From an uncultured bacterium (GTDB lineage: Bacteria; Acidobacteriota; Aminicenantia; Aminicenantales; Saccharicenantaceae): 47,396 nt of DNA. Made by a program: the position numbers and the translations under genes. The stretch spans positions 1-47,396 of the forward strand of contig CALEUG010000030.1 of NCBI GenBank assembly GCA_937920515.1, read 5' to 3'. The notes below the pieces were generated by a model. That model was not told where the DNA came from, did no database searches, and was given only the letters and a program-made list of their open reading frames with translations. Shown here one piece after another: positions 22,807-31,285 of the stretch. Position 1 is the stretch's first letter. Each line of letters opens with the position of its first letter.

Positions 22807-24447
22807 TCATCGCTTCCTGAAACGGGGTTTCTTCTGGCGGCCTGCTTGGGGCTGCCTCCTGCCGGGCCCCTGACTTAAATATTCCTGGATGAGGCGCTTC
22901 TGGGCTTTTTTCTCTTCAAAGGTGCGCGGGACATAGACGGGCTGCCCCGTCTCGGGGTCCTGACCGGTGTAATACATGCAGGTGGAGCGGGTCATGGGCG
23001 TGGGCGTGAAAATCTGGACCCCCTCGACTGGCTTTTCACCCTGAGCCGATAGCTTTTTGATATAGGCCGCCAGCTCCCGGGCCTCTTTCATCGTGGTTCC
23101 GGGATGAGCCACCATGAAGTAATATTTCAGGTGCTGCTTCTTTTTACCGCTCAGCTTCTGGAAAAGTTGCCTGAATTTTTCTACGGGTACTCCGGACTTA
23201 TTCATCAGGCGAAGGACCGCCGGTGAAACATGCTCCGGGGCAATTTTCAGGAGACCTGATACATGGTGTTCGACCAGCTCCCTTACGTATTCCGGGCTAT
23301 CAAGAGCCAGGTCATAGCGGATGCCGCTGCGGACAAAAACCTTTTTCACCCCGGGGATCTGCCGGGCTCGCCGCAGAAGGTTGATCAGCCGGCGGTGAGA
23401 ACGGTCAAGCTTCTGGCAGGTCAGGCAAAAACCGGGCTGACAGCGGCGGCAGTCCATCCCGTACATGTTAGCAGTCGGTCCGCCCAGGTCGTCGATATAA
23501 CCCTTAAAATCGGGATGCCGGGTCAGGCTGCGGATTTCTTCCAGGATGGATTCTTCGCTGCGAGAGACTATGCGGTCTCCCTGGTGAAGGGAGAGCGAAC
23601 AGAAGGAACAACGCCCGAGGCAGCCGCGGTGGGTGACCACGGAAAATTTGCCCATTTCCAGCTCGGAGTAATCGGCCGGGATATAGCGGCTGAAGGGCAG
23701 CCCGTATATCCAGTCCAGTACTTCCGAAGTATATTCCGGCATTGGAAACTGCAGCAGGTAGCGGTTGGCATGCTTCTGGGCCAGGCTTCTGTAATTGGCC
23801 AGGGCCCGCTGGGCCTGGATGAATTTTTCCGGGTCGGATGAGACTTCTTCAAAGGAAGGGATTTCCTCGAAATCCACCGGCAGCTGGCGGCTGACGATGG
23901 CTGTCCCCGGTATTCCTTCGAGGCTCTCTCCCCCGGACAGGCGGGCGGCTATCTCAATTACCTGGAGCTCGCCGGGACCGTAAACCAGGATATCGGCCCG
24001 GCTGTCAAGAAGTATCGAGCGGCGGATGCGGTTTTCCCAGTAGTCGTAGTGGGCCAGGCGGCGCAGGGAAGCTTCAATTCCACCTATTACTATCGGAATA
24101 CCGGGAAATAACCGCCTTATTTTATTGCAGTAAACGATAACCGCCCGGTCTGGCTTACCGGAGCTGTAAGGCACATGCTCATCCTTTTCCCGCCGGCGGA
24201 GCAACGGAGTGTAGTTAGCCAGGCAGCTGTCTATGGAACCGGAAGTAACGCCAAAAAAAAGCCGCGGCCGGCCCAGCTTCAAAAAATCATCATCACGGGT
24301 CCAGTCCGGTTTCTCGATGACTCCGACTCTGTATCCTTTAGCATCCAGGACCCTGGCAATTACTCCGACCGGCGATAAGGGGTGGTCGGCATATGGGTCT
24401 CCGCTGACCAGGATGATGTCAAATCCTTTTCCCTGCAGCCCTATCAT
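22807..24447 (-). CDS. YgiQ-family (UPF0313) radical SAM protein
   Basis: A 546-residue cytosolic radical SAM protein. The N-terminal half is a B12-binding-like Rossmann domain (D-I-I-L-V-S-G-D-P-Y-A-D-H-P, later I-V-I-G-G-I-E-A-S-L-R-R-L-A-H-Y-D-Y-W), and the radical SAM core starts at T-H-R-G-C276-L-G-R-C280-S-F-C283. Further Cys motifs (C-R-R-C...C-L-T-C) and the D-D-L-G-G-P-T-A-N-M-Y-G stretch are typical of YgiQ. The function of the family is not established. I place the start at the ATG at 24447; the frame is open to a GTG at 24483, but the family normally begins just before the D-I-I-L-V-S-G-D element. A TAAAAT box lies 8 nt before this ATG and no ribosome-binding site is seen, so the mRNA may be leaderless. 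The C-terminal tail is Arg/Lys/Gln-rich. Confidence 0.9.
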   Translation of the reverse strand: MIGLQGKGFDIILVSGDPYADHPLSPVGVIARVLDAKGYRVGVIEKPDWTRDDDFLKLGRPRLFFGVTSGSIDSCLANYTPLLRRREKDEHVPYSSGKPDRAVIVYCNKIRRLFPGIPIVIGGIEASLRRLAHYDYWENRIRRSILLDSRADILVYGPGELQVIEIAARLSGGESLEGIPGTAIVSRQLPVDFEEIPSFEEVSSDPEKFIQAQRALANYRSLAQKHANRYLLQFPMPEYTSEVLDWIYGLPFSRYIPADYSELEMGKFSVVTHRGCLGRCSFCSLSLHQGDRIVSRSEESILEEIRSLTRHPDFKGYIDDLGGPTANMYGMDCRRCQPGFCLTCQKLDRSHRRLINLLRRARQIPGVKKVFVRSGIRYDLALDSPEYVRELVEHHVSGLLKIAPEHVSPAVLRLMNKSGVPVEKFRQLFQKLSGKKKQHLKYYFMVAHPGTTMKEARELAAYIKKLSAQGEKPVEGVQIFTPTPMTRSTCMYYTGQDPETGQPVYVPRTFEEKKAQKRLIQEYLSQGPGRRQPQAGRQKKPRFRKR

Positions 24448-24840
24448 TATTGAATATTTTATCAAGAAAAACGAGGAACACACTACATATTTCCTGATTT
24501 CTCATCATCTCCGATTTGAGGCTTCAAGACTAATGCGCCGCTTTCTTCCCTTTTGCAAACCATGAAGGCGACTCAGCCACCATCAGTTGATATAAATTCA
24601 TTTTCACCTGTTCTGGCTGAGTCTATGTCGAGACCAGGCCCACCATAAGACGTCGGTTCAGAAACCCTCGTTTTTTACTGAGAACAGGGTTTAATTTTCT
24701 AATATCCAGCTTTACTGGCATCTAAATTAAATAAGAAAACAATCAATATACAATCAACGAGAAAATCAGGAGCGAGAGGCAGAGACGGGGTTGATGATCA
24801 ATAAGAAATCAGGAAATTTACAGTGTCTCCCTTTTTATTT
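24448..24840. other. intergenic region upstream of the ygiQ-type gene
   Basis: About 390 bases, A+T-rich around 24690-24780, without a supportable gene. It holds the promoter region of the ygiQ-type gene; the terminator of the ECF operon follows on its right. Confidence 0.4.
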
Positions 24841-24845
24841 TATCT

Positions 24846-24873
24846 AAAAAAAAGGGCGGGGGTTAGCCCGCCC
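24846..24873 (-). terminator. intrinsic terminator of the ECF sigma / DUF4097 operon
   Basis: Read on the minus strand, a perfect 7-bp G+C stem (GGGCGGG/CCCGCCC, 24854-24860 with 24867-24873) with a 6-nt loop is followed by eight T residues (24846-24853 complement). It lies about 50 nt after the stop of the DUF4097 gene. Confidence 0.9.
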
Positions 24874-24925
24874 CTGTGAGCTGTCGTTTCCACCGATGCC
24901 CGGGCCGGCCCCGGCGGTCTTTCAG

Positions 24926-25894
24926 TCAGCTTTCTTTTCTGATTTCCACGTTACCGCTGAAGACCTTGGCAGAAATTTCTGCCCCGCCCTTGCCAGCTCT
25001 GCCCTGAATGGTCCTGCCGCCAAGCTTGCCCGTGACTGCAACCGGGAAATCCGTGCTTACCGAACCGCTGAAGGAAGAAGCTTCGAGGTCAAAAGACGAA
25101 CCGGCCGGAAGTGTCAGGATAACGCTTCCTGAATGGCTGGAAAACCTATAACTTCCGTTTTCCAGGACCTGGCCGCGGTACTCAACCGTCCCGCTGATGG
25201 ACTTGGCTGAAACCCTGCGGGCCCGGCTGATGTCCAGCAACCGGACCGAACCGCTGACCGCTTCAGCTTCCACCGAACCCCTGACCTTGCTAACCTGAAT
25301 ATCGCCGGAGACGGAACCGAGCTCTAAATCGCCTTCGGCTTCCGTCACCCTGATGTTGCCGCTTACTGCCCTGGCCGAAATTGATTTCTTCCCGCCCAGG
25401 ATGGTTACACTGCCGCTTACCGTATTAATCCTGACCGAACCGCCGGCCTTTTCTACCCGGACATCGCCGCTGACTGACCTGGCCTCAATCGAGGCCTGCT
25501 CCGGCATCCACAGGGTATAATCGACGCTGACGTTTGAGTCGCTGCCAGACCATCCTCTTGACTCCGGATACCTGGTCTCAACCCTGACCAGACCTGGCTC
25601 TGTGGTTACTTCAATCGTCACTTTATCGGCATTTTCCCTGGCCCTGGCCTCGGTGGCGGCCCGGGAAGATTTCACGGCTTCAATTTTGACCCTGGCCTCT
25701 TTCCAGACCATGACCCTGATATCGCCCGAAACGTTGCTGATGGAAACCAGCCCATCGCTGGTTAAATTTTCCGTCCGGCTGAATTTTTCCTGGTAGGTCT
25801 CCCCGGCCAGGAGCGGAACGATAAGCAATAACCCGAGCATCAGGGCGAAGCCCGGCTTCAGGCCTCCTGACCTTTTCCGTTCTCTTTCTCTCAT
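24926..25894 (-). CDS. exported DUF4097-type beta-strand repeat protein
   Basis: A 322-residue protein with an N-terminal signal or anchor (residues about 14-32). The rest is a repetitive beta structure: the motif S-V-S-G-D/S-I/V-R/T-V recurs roughly every 18-20 residues (S-N-V-S-G-D-I, R-S-V-S-G-D-V, N-T-V-S-G-S-V, R-A-V-S-G-N-I, G-S-V-S-G-D-I, E-A-V-S-G-S-V, K-S-I-S-G-T-V), as in DUF4097/'putative adhesin' beta-solenoids. The ATG at 25894 is chosen because AAGGAG lies 8 nt upstream. It is the third gene of the sigma/anti-sigma operon, a common partner arrangement, and may act as an envelope-stress effector or sensor outside the inner membrane. Function unknown. Confidence 0.88.
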   Translation of the reverse strand: MRERERKRSGGLKPGFALMLGLLLIVPLLAGETYQEKFSRTENLTSDGLVSISNVSGDIRVMVWKEARVKIEAVKSSRAATEARARENADKVTIEVTTEPGLVRVETRYPESRGWSGSDSNVSVDYTLWMPEQASIEARSVSGDVRVEKAGGSVRINTVSGSVTILGGKKSISARAVSGNIRVTEAEGDLELGSVSGDIQVSKVRGSVEAEAVSGSVRLLDISRARRVSAKSISGTVEYRGQVLENGSYRFSSHSGSVILTLPAGSSFDLEASSFSGSVSTDFPVAVTGKLGGRTIQGRAGKGGAEISAKVFSGNVEIRKES

Positions 25895-25925
25895 TGTTAT
25901 TTCTCCTTGCACGCTTTTTTCACCT

Positions 25926-26651
25926 TTATAGTTTTTCCAGCCCCGGAGCTGTAAATATCTTCCTGGTTTCCAGCATCCTGTTCAGGAAGCTGGCTTTGGA
26001 GCTGTAAGCGCTGATCAGATATTCTCTGGCCTGCAGGTTGTCGGGCTGCTCGTTGACCGCCTGCCTGGCCAGGTCGATCGTTCGGTCCAGAAGCCCGAGG
26101 CTGGCCTGGAGTATTTCCGTCATCTCCGGCGGCAGTCCGTTTTCGGAAGATTCCAGGGCTTCAGTCAGCGATTGAACAGCCTTTTTATAATAAAACTCGG
26201 CCTCCTGTAACTTCTGAATAACCAGGTCCTCCGAAGCCACCTGGAGTTCCGTCCGACCGGACTGCTGATAATGGCGGCCCAGGTAAAAAGCACCGGCCAT
26301 GAAGGTTACAACCAGCAGGGTGGTCAGGGCATATTTGAAGACCGGAGCAGCCGGGCGAAAAAGGCCCGTGATTCTGCGTCCGGTTTGTTCTCTTAACGGT
26401 TCGGTCGGTTCTGCCTGAAGCCGGGGGATGACTTCAGCCTGCAGGCGGCTTTTAAGTTTTTCCCAGATCCGGTCCGAAGGTTCCACCAGCCCGGCCGGCA
26501 CCATTTTTTCTTTTATCATTGCCAGCTCTTCATACAGTACCCGGCAACCGGCGCACTTCTCCAGATGAGCCTGGAGCTCCTGGCGGTCCTTCTCCCGGAG
26601 TTCTCCGTCGAGCAACTCGTTGATAAGACGCCGGGCTTTACGGCAATTCAT
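25926..26651 (-). CDS. zinc-finger anti-sigma factor with periplasmic helical domain
   Basis: A 241-residue single-pass membrane protein. The N-terminal ZAS/zf-HC2 domain has C3, H29, C33 and C36 (H-x3-C-x2-C), the site that holds an ECF sigma factor. A membrane helix lies at about 106-126. The C-terminal outer part (about 140-241) is all-helical and TPR-like, with A-E-F-Y-Y-K-K-A-V-Q-S-L and N-E-Q-P-D-N-L-Q-A-R-E-Y-L. It starts with an ATGA overlap with the sigma gene, and AAGGAG lies 7 nt upstream. Family knowledge: release of the sigma factor would follow Zn/redox change or proteolysis; the PrsW-type protease in this window is a possible but unproven partner. Confidence 0.9.
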   Translation of the reverse strand: MNCRKARRLINELLDGELREKDRQELQAHLEKCAGCRVLYEELAMIKEKMVPAGLVEPSDRIWEKLKSRLQAEVIPRLQAEPTEPLREQTGRRITGLFRPAAPVFKYALTTLLVVTFMAGAFYLGRHYQQSGRTELQVASEDLVIQKLQEAEFYYKKAVQSLTEALESSENGLPPEMTEILQASLGLLDRTIDLARQAVNEQPDNLQAREYLISAYSSKASFLNRMLETRKIFTAPGLEKL

Positions 26652-27289
26652 CTGTCTGCTCCTTTCAAGAGCTGCTGCTCTTTAAGGATTTTCCGGAGTT
26701 TCATCCGGGCTTTAAAAAGCTGGGACTTGGAGGTCCCCACCTGGCAGCCGAGCGTTTCGGCAATTTCCTCGTGGGTTAACCCGTCCACCTCGTGAAGGAG
26801 AAAAACCGTCCGTAGCCTTTCCGGCAGCCCGGACAGGGCTTCTCGAACAGCCCGGGCCAGGTCATCCTGGCTGGAATCGAAGGCGGCCTCGGCCTGCTCC
26901 CCGGCAGCCGGGGTCAGGGCCTCCAGCTTTTCATCATAGACTTTTTCTCGCCTCAGGTGGCTGTAGCAGGTATTAAGGGCAATCCGGTAAACCCAGGCCG
27001 GAAACAATTCCGGGCGGTCTATGGCCCTGATCGAGGAAAAAATCTTCATGAAAATATCCTGGGTCAGGTCCTCGGACACCTGGTGGTCGCGGGTCAGGTT
27101 GTAGGCCAGGCCGTAAACCTTACTCTTGAAAAGGTTATAGAGCTGCTCAAAAGCTTCCAGGCTGCCAGACTGTGACCCGCTTATAAGTTCTGCCAGGTCA
27201 GCAGGTTGCGGGCTCTTCGGCTTCATCTCCAGGGGCCTATCTCCTGCCAGGTTTCCGGCCGGCTTGATTCTGTTAATATTATCAACCAT
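26648..27289 (-). CDS. ECF-type RNA polymerase sigma factor
   Basis: Sigma-70 family ECF factor of about 213 residues. Region 2 starts with L-E-A-F-E-Q-L-Y-N-L-F and contains the core-binding D-L-T-Q-D-I-F-M-K-I-F motif and R-x-E-L-F-P-A-W-V-Y-R-I-A-L-N. Region 4 has L-P-E-R-L-R-T-V-F-L-L-H-E-V-D-G-L-T-H-E-E-I-A-E-T-L-G-C and G-T-S-K-S-Q-L-F-K-A-R. The frame is open upstream to 27367 (TTG). I prefer the ATG at 27289, which has AAGGA about 6 nt before it; an ATG 6 nt upstream or one 21 codons downstream cannot be excluded. It is first of the sigma/anti-sigma/DUF4097 operon and probably autoregulated. Confidence 0.92.
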   Translation of the reverse strand: MVDNINRIKPAGNLAGDRPLEMKPKSPQPADLAELISGSQSGSLEAFEQLYNLFKSKVYGLAYNLTRDHQVSEDLTQDIFMKIFSSIRAIDRPELFPAWVYRIALNTCYSHLRREKVYDEKLEALTPAAGEQAEAAFDSSQDDLARAVREALSGLPERLRTVFLLHEVDGLTHEEIAETLGCQVGTSKSQLFKARMKLRKILKEQQLLKGADR

Positions 27290-27349
27290 CGCCATCCTTA
27301 AAACCAGCGAATTGTTATATGCGAACATCAATTGGACCTCGTTAATAAA

Positions 27350-27376
27350 GACACAGGAAGCCGCCAAAGGGTTGCC
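27350..27376 (-). promoter_or_regulatory. candidate ECF-type autoregulated promoter
   Basis: On the minus strand GGCAACCC (27369-27376) and GTC (27350-27352) are separated by about 16 bp, similar to the ECF pattern of an AAC-containing -35 and a GTC-containing -10. Its position about 60 nt upstream of the sigma start fits autoregulation. The match is short and could be chance. Confidence 0.35.
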
Positions 27377-27448
27377 CGGAAAGAGTTAAAAACAAAATAA
27401 ATATTCCGGGCGGCCGGGCAAGAATATTTAATGTATATTCTCTCTCTT

Positions 27449-28795
27449 TTACTGCTTCAGCGGAGAAATTTCCTCGCTGTACTGGCCCTGTTCCAGCAAC
27501 TTTTTTATTTTATAGGTGCCAAGTTTCCTGCCTTTCAAAAAGCCATCCCAGGCTGCCTCCGCCAGGCGGCCGTTTTCCCTGAGGTCGGCCAGCCATTCGG
27601 CGCAATATTCCGGAGGACCGGGCGGCATGAGGCCGGCATGAATTTCCATCAGCCAGCGTTTATTGAGTTCTTCCTGAGGACCGATGGGGTCGGCCATGAG
27701 TATTGGAAGACCCAGGGCGCAATAAAAAGACAACTCGCTGGGCTTGGTCCAGAGCACATCGGTCTGTCTCAGCCAGCGGTTGAACTGTTCAAAATACACA
27801 AAGACATCGTCGCTAAAGATCAGGTGGATGTTGCGGTCTATCTGATTCCACAGCCCTTCTTGATTGATGAACCTTATGGTCTTTTCCAGAACCCGGCGCT
27901 GAACACCGCAGGACAGGAGCAGCCTGACCTGCCCGGCCTGTATAGAGCGGTTTAAGCTCTTCAGTATGAGGCGGACAATCTCAGCCTGGGCCCCGGCCCC
28001 GCCTATGGCAAACATAACCGTAAAATTGGAATCTCCGGTTTCAGGCGCTCTCTTCAGGCCCAGCAGATGACTTACCGAGTGACTGTGGTAAGCAAAAAAC
28101 TTTCCTCCCGGGTCCAATCGCCGCAGCCTGGCCAGCAGGTCAATTTTTAAGACTTCCAGCCCCGATTCAGTCCCGATATTTTCAACAGGAAGTGGAAAGC
28201 CGGTCATGTAAATATTTTCTGGCCTGACCCCGTAGCTCAGCAGGCGTCTTTTAACCTGAGTGCAGGGCACCAGGTACTTAAGGCGGCTTTCGGCCGGTTT
28301 TTCCGGCACCCAGACCCGGTTGATATCGGCATCGCAGACCAGCAGGTAATTGTCCCTGTTACTGTGCCCCCGGTCCACCATCCTGTCCAGGGCGATGGCC
28401 GTGGCATAAAAAGTATGGATGACCGGCAAACCAGCCGGCAGATATTCCGGAAGTTTGCGGCATAAACCTGCCCTTCTTATCAAGAACTTCAGCAACTTTA
28501 CAGCCAGGTTGGGAGAGCTCAAGTCCTTCCTGGGATAAAAAGGGGGGATTTTCTGAATGGACATGATTATCTTCAGGGCCAGCTTTCCCAGGACCGGATA
28601 AGAACCAACCCTGGAAAGAAAATAATAGGTTCTCCTGATGGCCCGCCAGTATTTTTTTTCGTTAGGGGCGGCATACCGGCCAGAACCCCAGACTATGATT
28701 TCCTTTTCAGACAGGCGCCGCAGAGGGAAAGCGGCTCTGAGATGACCCAGGCCCATGTGAACGGCAACGATACGGGCTAAATCAGGCTTCTTCAT
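27449..28795 (-). CDS. GT-B-like glycosyltransferase or UDP-sugar-dependent protein of the glycosyl operon
   Basis: A 448-residue protein without clear membrane segments. The N-terminal V-A-V-H-M-G-L-G-H-L-R-A-A start and the later F-A-I-G-G-A-G-A-Q (about 280) and W-T-K-P-S-E-L-S-F-Y-C-A-L-G-L-P-I-L (about 370-387) are the G-x-G-H-x-x-A, G-G-x-G and K-P-x-E/S elements seen in GT-B enzymes such as MurG or diacylglycerol glycosyltransferases. I do not recognise the exact family. It overlaps the GT21-like gene by 14 nt and closes the operon HAD phosphatase - gpgS - GT21-like - this gene, suggesting it adds or handles a sugar on the same product. A structure-level comparison would settle the class. 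Confidence 0.55.
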   Translation of the reverse strand: MKKPDLARIVAVHMGLGHLRAAFPLRRLSEKEIIVWGSGRYAAPNEKKYWRAIRRTYYFLSRVGSYPVLGKLALKIIMSIQKIPPFYPRKDLSSPNLAVKLLKFLIRRAGLCRKLPEYLPAGLPVIHTFYATAIALDRMVDRGHSNRDNYLLVCDADINRVWVPEKPAESRLKYLVPCTQVKRRLLSYGVRPENIYMTGFPLPVENIGTESGLEVLKIDLLARLRRLDPGGKFFAYHSHSVSHLLGLKRAPETGDSNFTVMFAIGGAGAQAEIVRLILKSLNRSIQAGQVRLLLSCGVQRRVLEKTIRFINQEGLWNQIDRNIHLIFSDDVFVYFEQFNRWLRQTDVLWTKPSELSFYCALGLPILMADPIGPQEELNKRWLMEIHAGLMPPGPPEYCAEWLADLRENGRLAEAAWDGFLKGRKLGTYKIKKLLEQGQYSEEISPLKQ

Positions 28796-29978
28796 AAACC
28801 AGCTTATCGTGCCGGGACGGGTGGTAGATGAGAGAATTCTTACCGACTCTTATGCGTCCACCGCGCCATTCAACCGAGGTGCTGAAGAAAGGAGTCAGGT
28901 AAACCGCAAAAAAGATGACATCCTTCACCGGGACCATCAACGGGAACAGAAGGTGATTGACCAGCCGCCCCCTGTCTCTGGCATTTACTGCCAGAAAATT
29001 AAGGTATTCCAGCAGGATTTTTACTGCAGCCACCAGCAGGAACAGATTCCAGAACCTGCCTCCGGATACGACCACTGCGCTCAGGGACAGGACCAACGGG
29101 TTGAGCAGAATTTCGGATAAATAGGCAGGCCGGTTTAATTGATAGCGCAGCCGGGCCCACCTGGCCATTCTCTTGAAAAAACTCTTAAGGCTGGCTCGCT
29201 GACTGATGTTGGACACCCAGGTAAAGTTGGTGCTGACCCTGAACCCGCTCTCCTGGAAAGATTTGCCGATGAGGTAATCTTCAGCCAGGTAGTCCTTGAA
29301 ATACTTGAAACCGCCGAAGGTCTTCAGGGCCAGGCGGTCTATCAGCATGGATTTACCCACCACCACCGGTATGGAGAATAACTTCCACAGGCTGATGACG
29401 TTGCCGGAAGTGAAAAAATTCAGGCTGGTATTTTCCATCAGGCTGGCAAAGGTGCGGCTGCAGGTTCCCATTATTGGCGAAAAAATTACGCTGGACCCGT
29501 TTTTCAGATATTCATCAACCAGGCTTCTCAGGGTATCGGCCTCAACCCTGACATTGGCGTCGGCCACCCAGAGCAGACGGCCATAAGACTGCTTCTCAAG
29601 GAAATCCAGCTTGTGAACCTTGGGGTTTTCGGTGGAATGATGCCCGGCAGCCATAATGCTGGTCCGAATCCGGGGATAATTTTCGCTCACCCTTTTTATG
29701 ATTTCAACCGCCTTATCCTTCCAGTCATCAATGGCAAACAGGATTTCATAGACCGGGTAATCCAGGCGATAGAAAGATTCAAGATTGGCTTCCAGGTCAT
29801 CCTCCACTCCCCTGATCGGTTTCAGGATGCTGACCGGGGGATATAGAAGTTCGGCCCTGGAGCTTGATTTCCGAGACCCGCCATACGACCTGCGGGGACG
29901 GTGAATAATGGTCATAAAGGTCATGATAAACAGGTAAACACCTGAAATGGAGAGTATAATAATAAATGCTATTTTCAT
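28782..29978 (-). CDS. membrane GT21-like (ceramide glucosyltransferase/HpnI-like) glycosyltransferase
   Basis: A 398-residue inner-membrane GT-A glycosyltransferase. It has an N-terminal membrane helix (3-24) and C-terminal hydrophobic segments (about 295-375). The catalytic domain has P-V-S-I-L-K-P-I-R-G, D140 in V-A-D-A-N-V (D2), D234 in L-A-E-D-Y-L-I-G (D3), and R270-x-x-R273-W, the (Q/R)xxRW motif. This D1-D2-D3-(R)xxRW set with the K-P-I-R/K-G start is that of family GT21, whose known acceptors are lipids (ceramide, and hopanoids for HpnI). It lies 95 nt after gpgS on the same strand and overlaps the GT-B-like gene, implying a lipid-linked glycoside made in the same pathway. The acceptor is unknown. 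Confidence 0.8.
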   Translation of the reverse strand: MKIAFIIILSISGVYLFIMTFMTIIHRPRRSYGGSRKSSSRAELLYPPVSILKPIRGVEDDLEANLESFYRLDYPVYEILFAIDDWKDKAVEIIKRVSENYPRIRTSIMAAGHHSTENPKVHKLDFLEKQSYGRLLWVADANVRVEADTLRSLVDEYLKNGSSVIFSPIMGTCSRTFASLMENTSLNFFTSGNVISLWKLFSIPVVVGKSMLIDRLALKTFGGFKYFKDYLAEDYLIGKSFQESGFRVSTNFTWVSNISQRASLKSFFKRMARWARLRYQLNRPAYLSEILLNPLVLSLSAVVVSGGRFWNLFLLVAAVKILLEYLNFLAVNARDRGRLVNHLLFPLMVPVKDVIFFAVYLTPFFSTSVEWRGGRIRVGKNSLIYHPSRHDKLVYEEA

Positions 29979-30073
29979 CAGACACAGGTTAGATGGCGGG
30001 TGTTAAAAAACAGGCAGAGAAATGTTATTTTTTGGTTAAGAATAGAGACAGAAGACCCTGCTTCCCATTCCAA

Positions 30074-31285
30074 TCAGGAGTTAAGGGATTCAACCGTTTC
30101 CCGCAAGTGGTCCAGGAAATCCGGAATGGCTGCCACCACCTGGTTCCAGTTGGGGATATGAGGTGAATAGAGCGGGTCCTCCAGGAATTTCTGCCCGGCG
30201 ATTTGTAAGGCCCTGGTAAAAGCCTCGGTCATCAGGCTTTCCTTGTGGTAATCAAATACCAGGCCATTTATTTCCGACTCGTCCTGATATCTCTTGACAT
30301 AATCTTTGGCCGTCCTCTGGTAATTGACAATCAGCGTTCTAAGAGTGCTTTCAGCCAGGACTATTCCTTCAATGGCCAGGTTCCTGAATATGGCCCTGGC
30401 AATGTCAATAGACATCTTCATCAATCCGGTGGTCGGATCCTCGGCCGAAAGCGGTTGATGTTTATGTTCATAGGTCTCAACGATTTCGGCCTGGCAGATG
30501 CGCCTGAGGGAATAATTTCTGTAAACTTCGGCCAGGGTCTCGACTTCAAGCCCCCAGTCTGACGGGATGCGGTTGATGCGGGCCAGTTCGGAGATCATGG
30601 AGAATTCCCCGGCCAGCGGGTAGCGAAAACTGTCCAGATAAATAAGGAAAGGCAGATGGCCATAAATCCGGATCAGACTTCTGACCAGAGGAGATACAAA
30701 CAGCCGGGTGACCCGGCCATGCAGCTTATCGGTGACCCGGGCATAGTAACCCTTGCAGAAGGCATAATCTATGTGGGGCGAAGCTACGGGATAACAGAGT
30801 CGGGCCAGAAGCTCCCTGGAGTAATTGACGATATCGCAGTCGTGAAGAGCGATAACCCGGCTTTCTTCCCTCGATAGAATGTAGCCATAAGCCACCCAGG
30901 CTGAACGTCCCTTGCCATCGCCCCCCGGCGACAGGTCCGCTTCCTCCAGAACTTTATAAAGTTCGCCCAGCTGTGGTCCGGAAGCCCAGATAATCCGGTG
31001 TCGCTGTGGCAAGACAGAAAACATTTTTCTGGTCTTGAAGAAATCTTCTTCCCTGTCAGTGCGCCCCAGAACCACCACAATTTCATTCAGATAATTTATA
31101 TCCCTCAAATTATGCAGAATTCCCTTAAGGGCCGGCGAGTCCAGCTCGGCCGGCGTTACCGGCAGCACCAGGGCGATCGGTCGGTGCCTGTTAAACTCCT
31201 TCAATTCCTGCTCCAATCGCTCCAGTTTTAACTCGCCCAGGCGGTGAAAAGTGGGCACAACGCCGGTTTGGTGGAAATCAGCCAT
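30074..31285 (-). CDS. gpgS: glucosyl-3-phosphoglycerate synthase
   Basis: A 403-residue cytosolic GT-A enzyme (family GT81) that transfers glucose from an NDP-glucose to 3-phosphoglycerate. Family features are A-L-V-L-P-V-T-P-A-E-L-D-S-P (38-51), G-K-G-R-S-A-W (124-130), the metal-binding H-D149-C-D151 site, Y-L-D-S-F-R-Y-P-L-A-G-E-F, R-I-P-S-D-W-G-L-E-V-E and Y-E-H-K-H-Q. The length matches bacterial GpgS. An excellent AAGGAGG ribosome-binding site lies 5 nt before the ATG, and the gene overlaps the upstream HAD phosphatase by 8 nt, so the two successive steps to glucosylglycerate are co-translated. Mannosyl-3-phosphoglycerate synthase (GT55) is a different family, so glucose is the expected sugar. 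Confidence 0.92.
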   Translation of the reverse strand: MADFHQTGVVPTFHRLGELKLERLEQELKEFNRHRPIALVLPVTPAELDSPALKGILHNLRDINYLNEIVVVLGRTDREEDFFKTRKMFSVLPQRHRIIWASGPQLGELYKVLEEADLSPGGDGKGRSAWVAYGYILSREESRVIALHDCDIVNYSRELLARLCYPVASPHIDYAFCKGYYARVTDKLHGRVTRLFVSPLVRSLIRIYGHLPFLIYLDSFRYPLAGEFSMISELARINRIPSDWGLEVETLAEVYRNYSLRRICQAEIVETYEHKHQPLSAEDPTTGLMKMSIDIARAIFRNLAIEGIVLAESTLRTLIVNYQRTAKDYVKRYQDESEINGLVFDYHKESLMTEAFTRALQIAGQKFLEDPLYSPHIPNWNQVVAAIPDFLDHLRETVESLNS

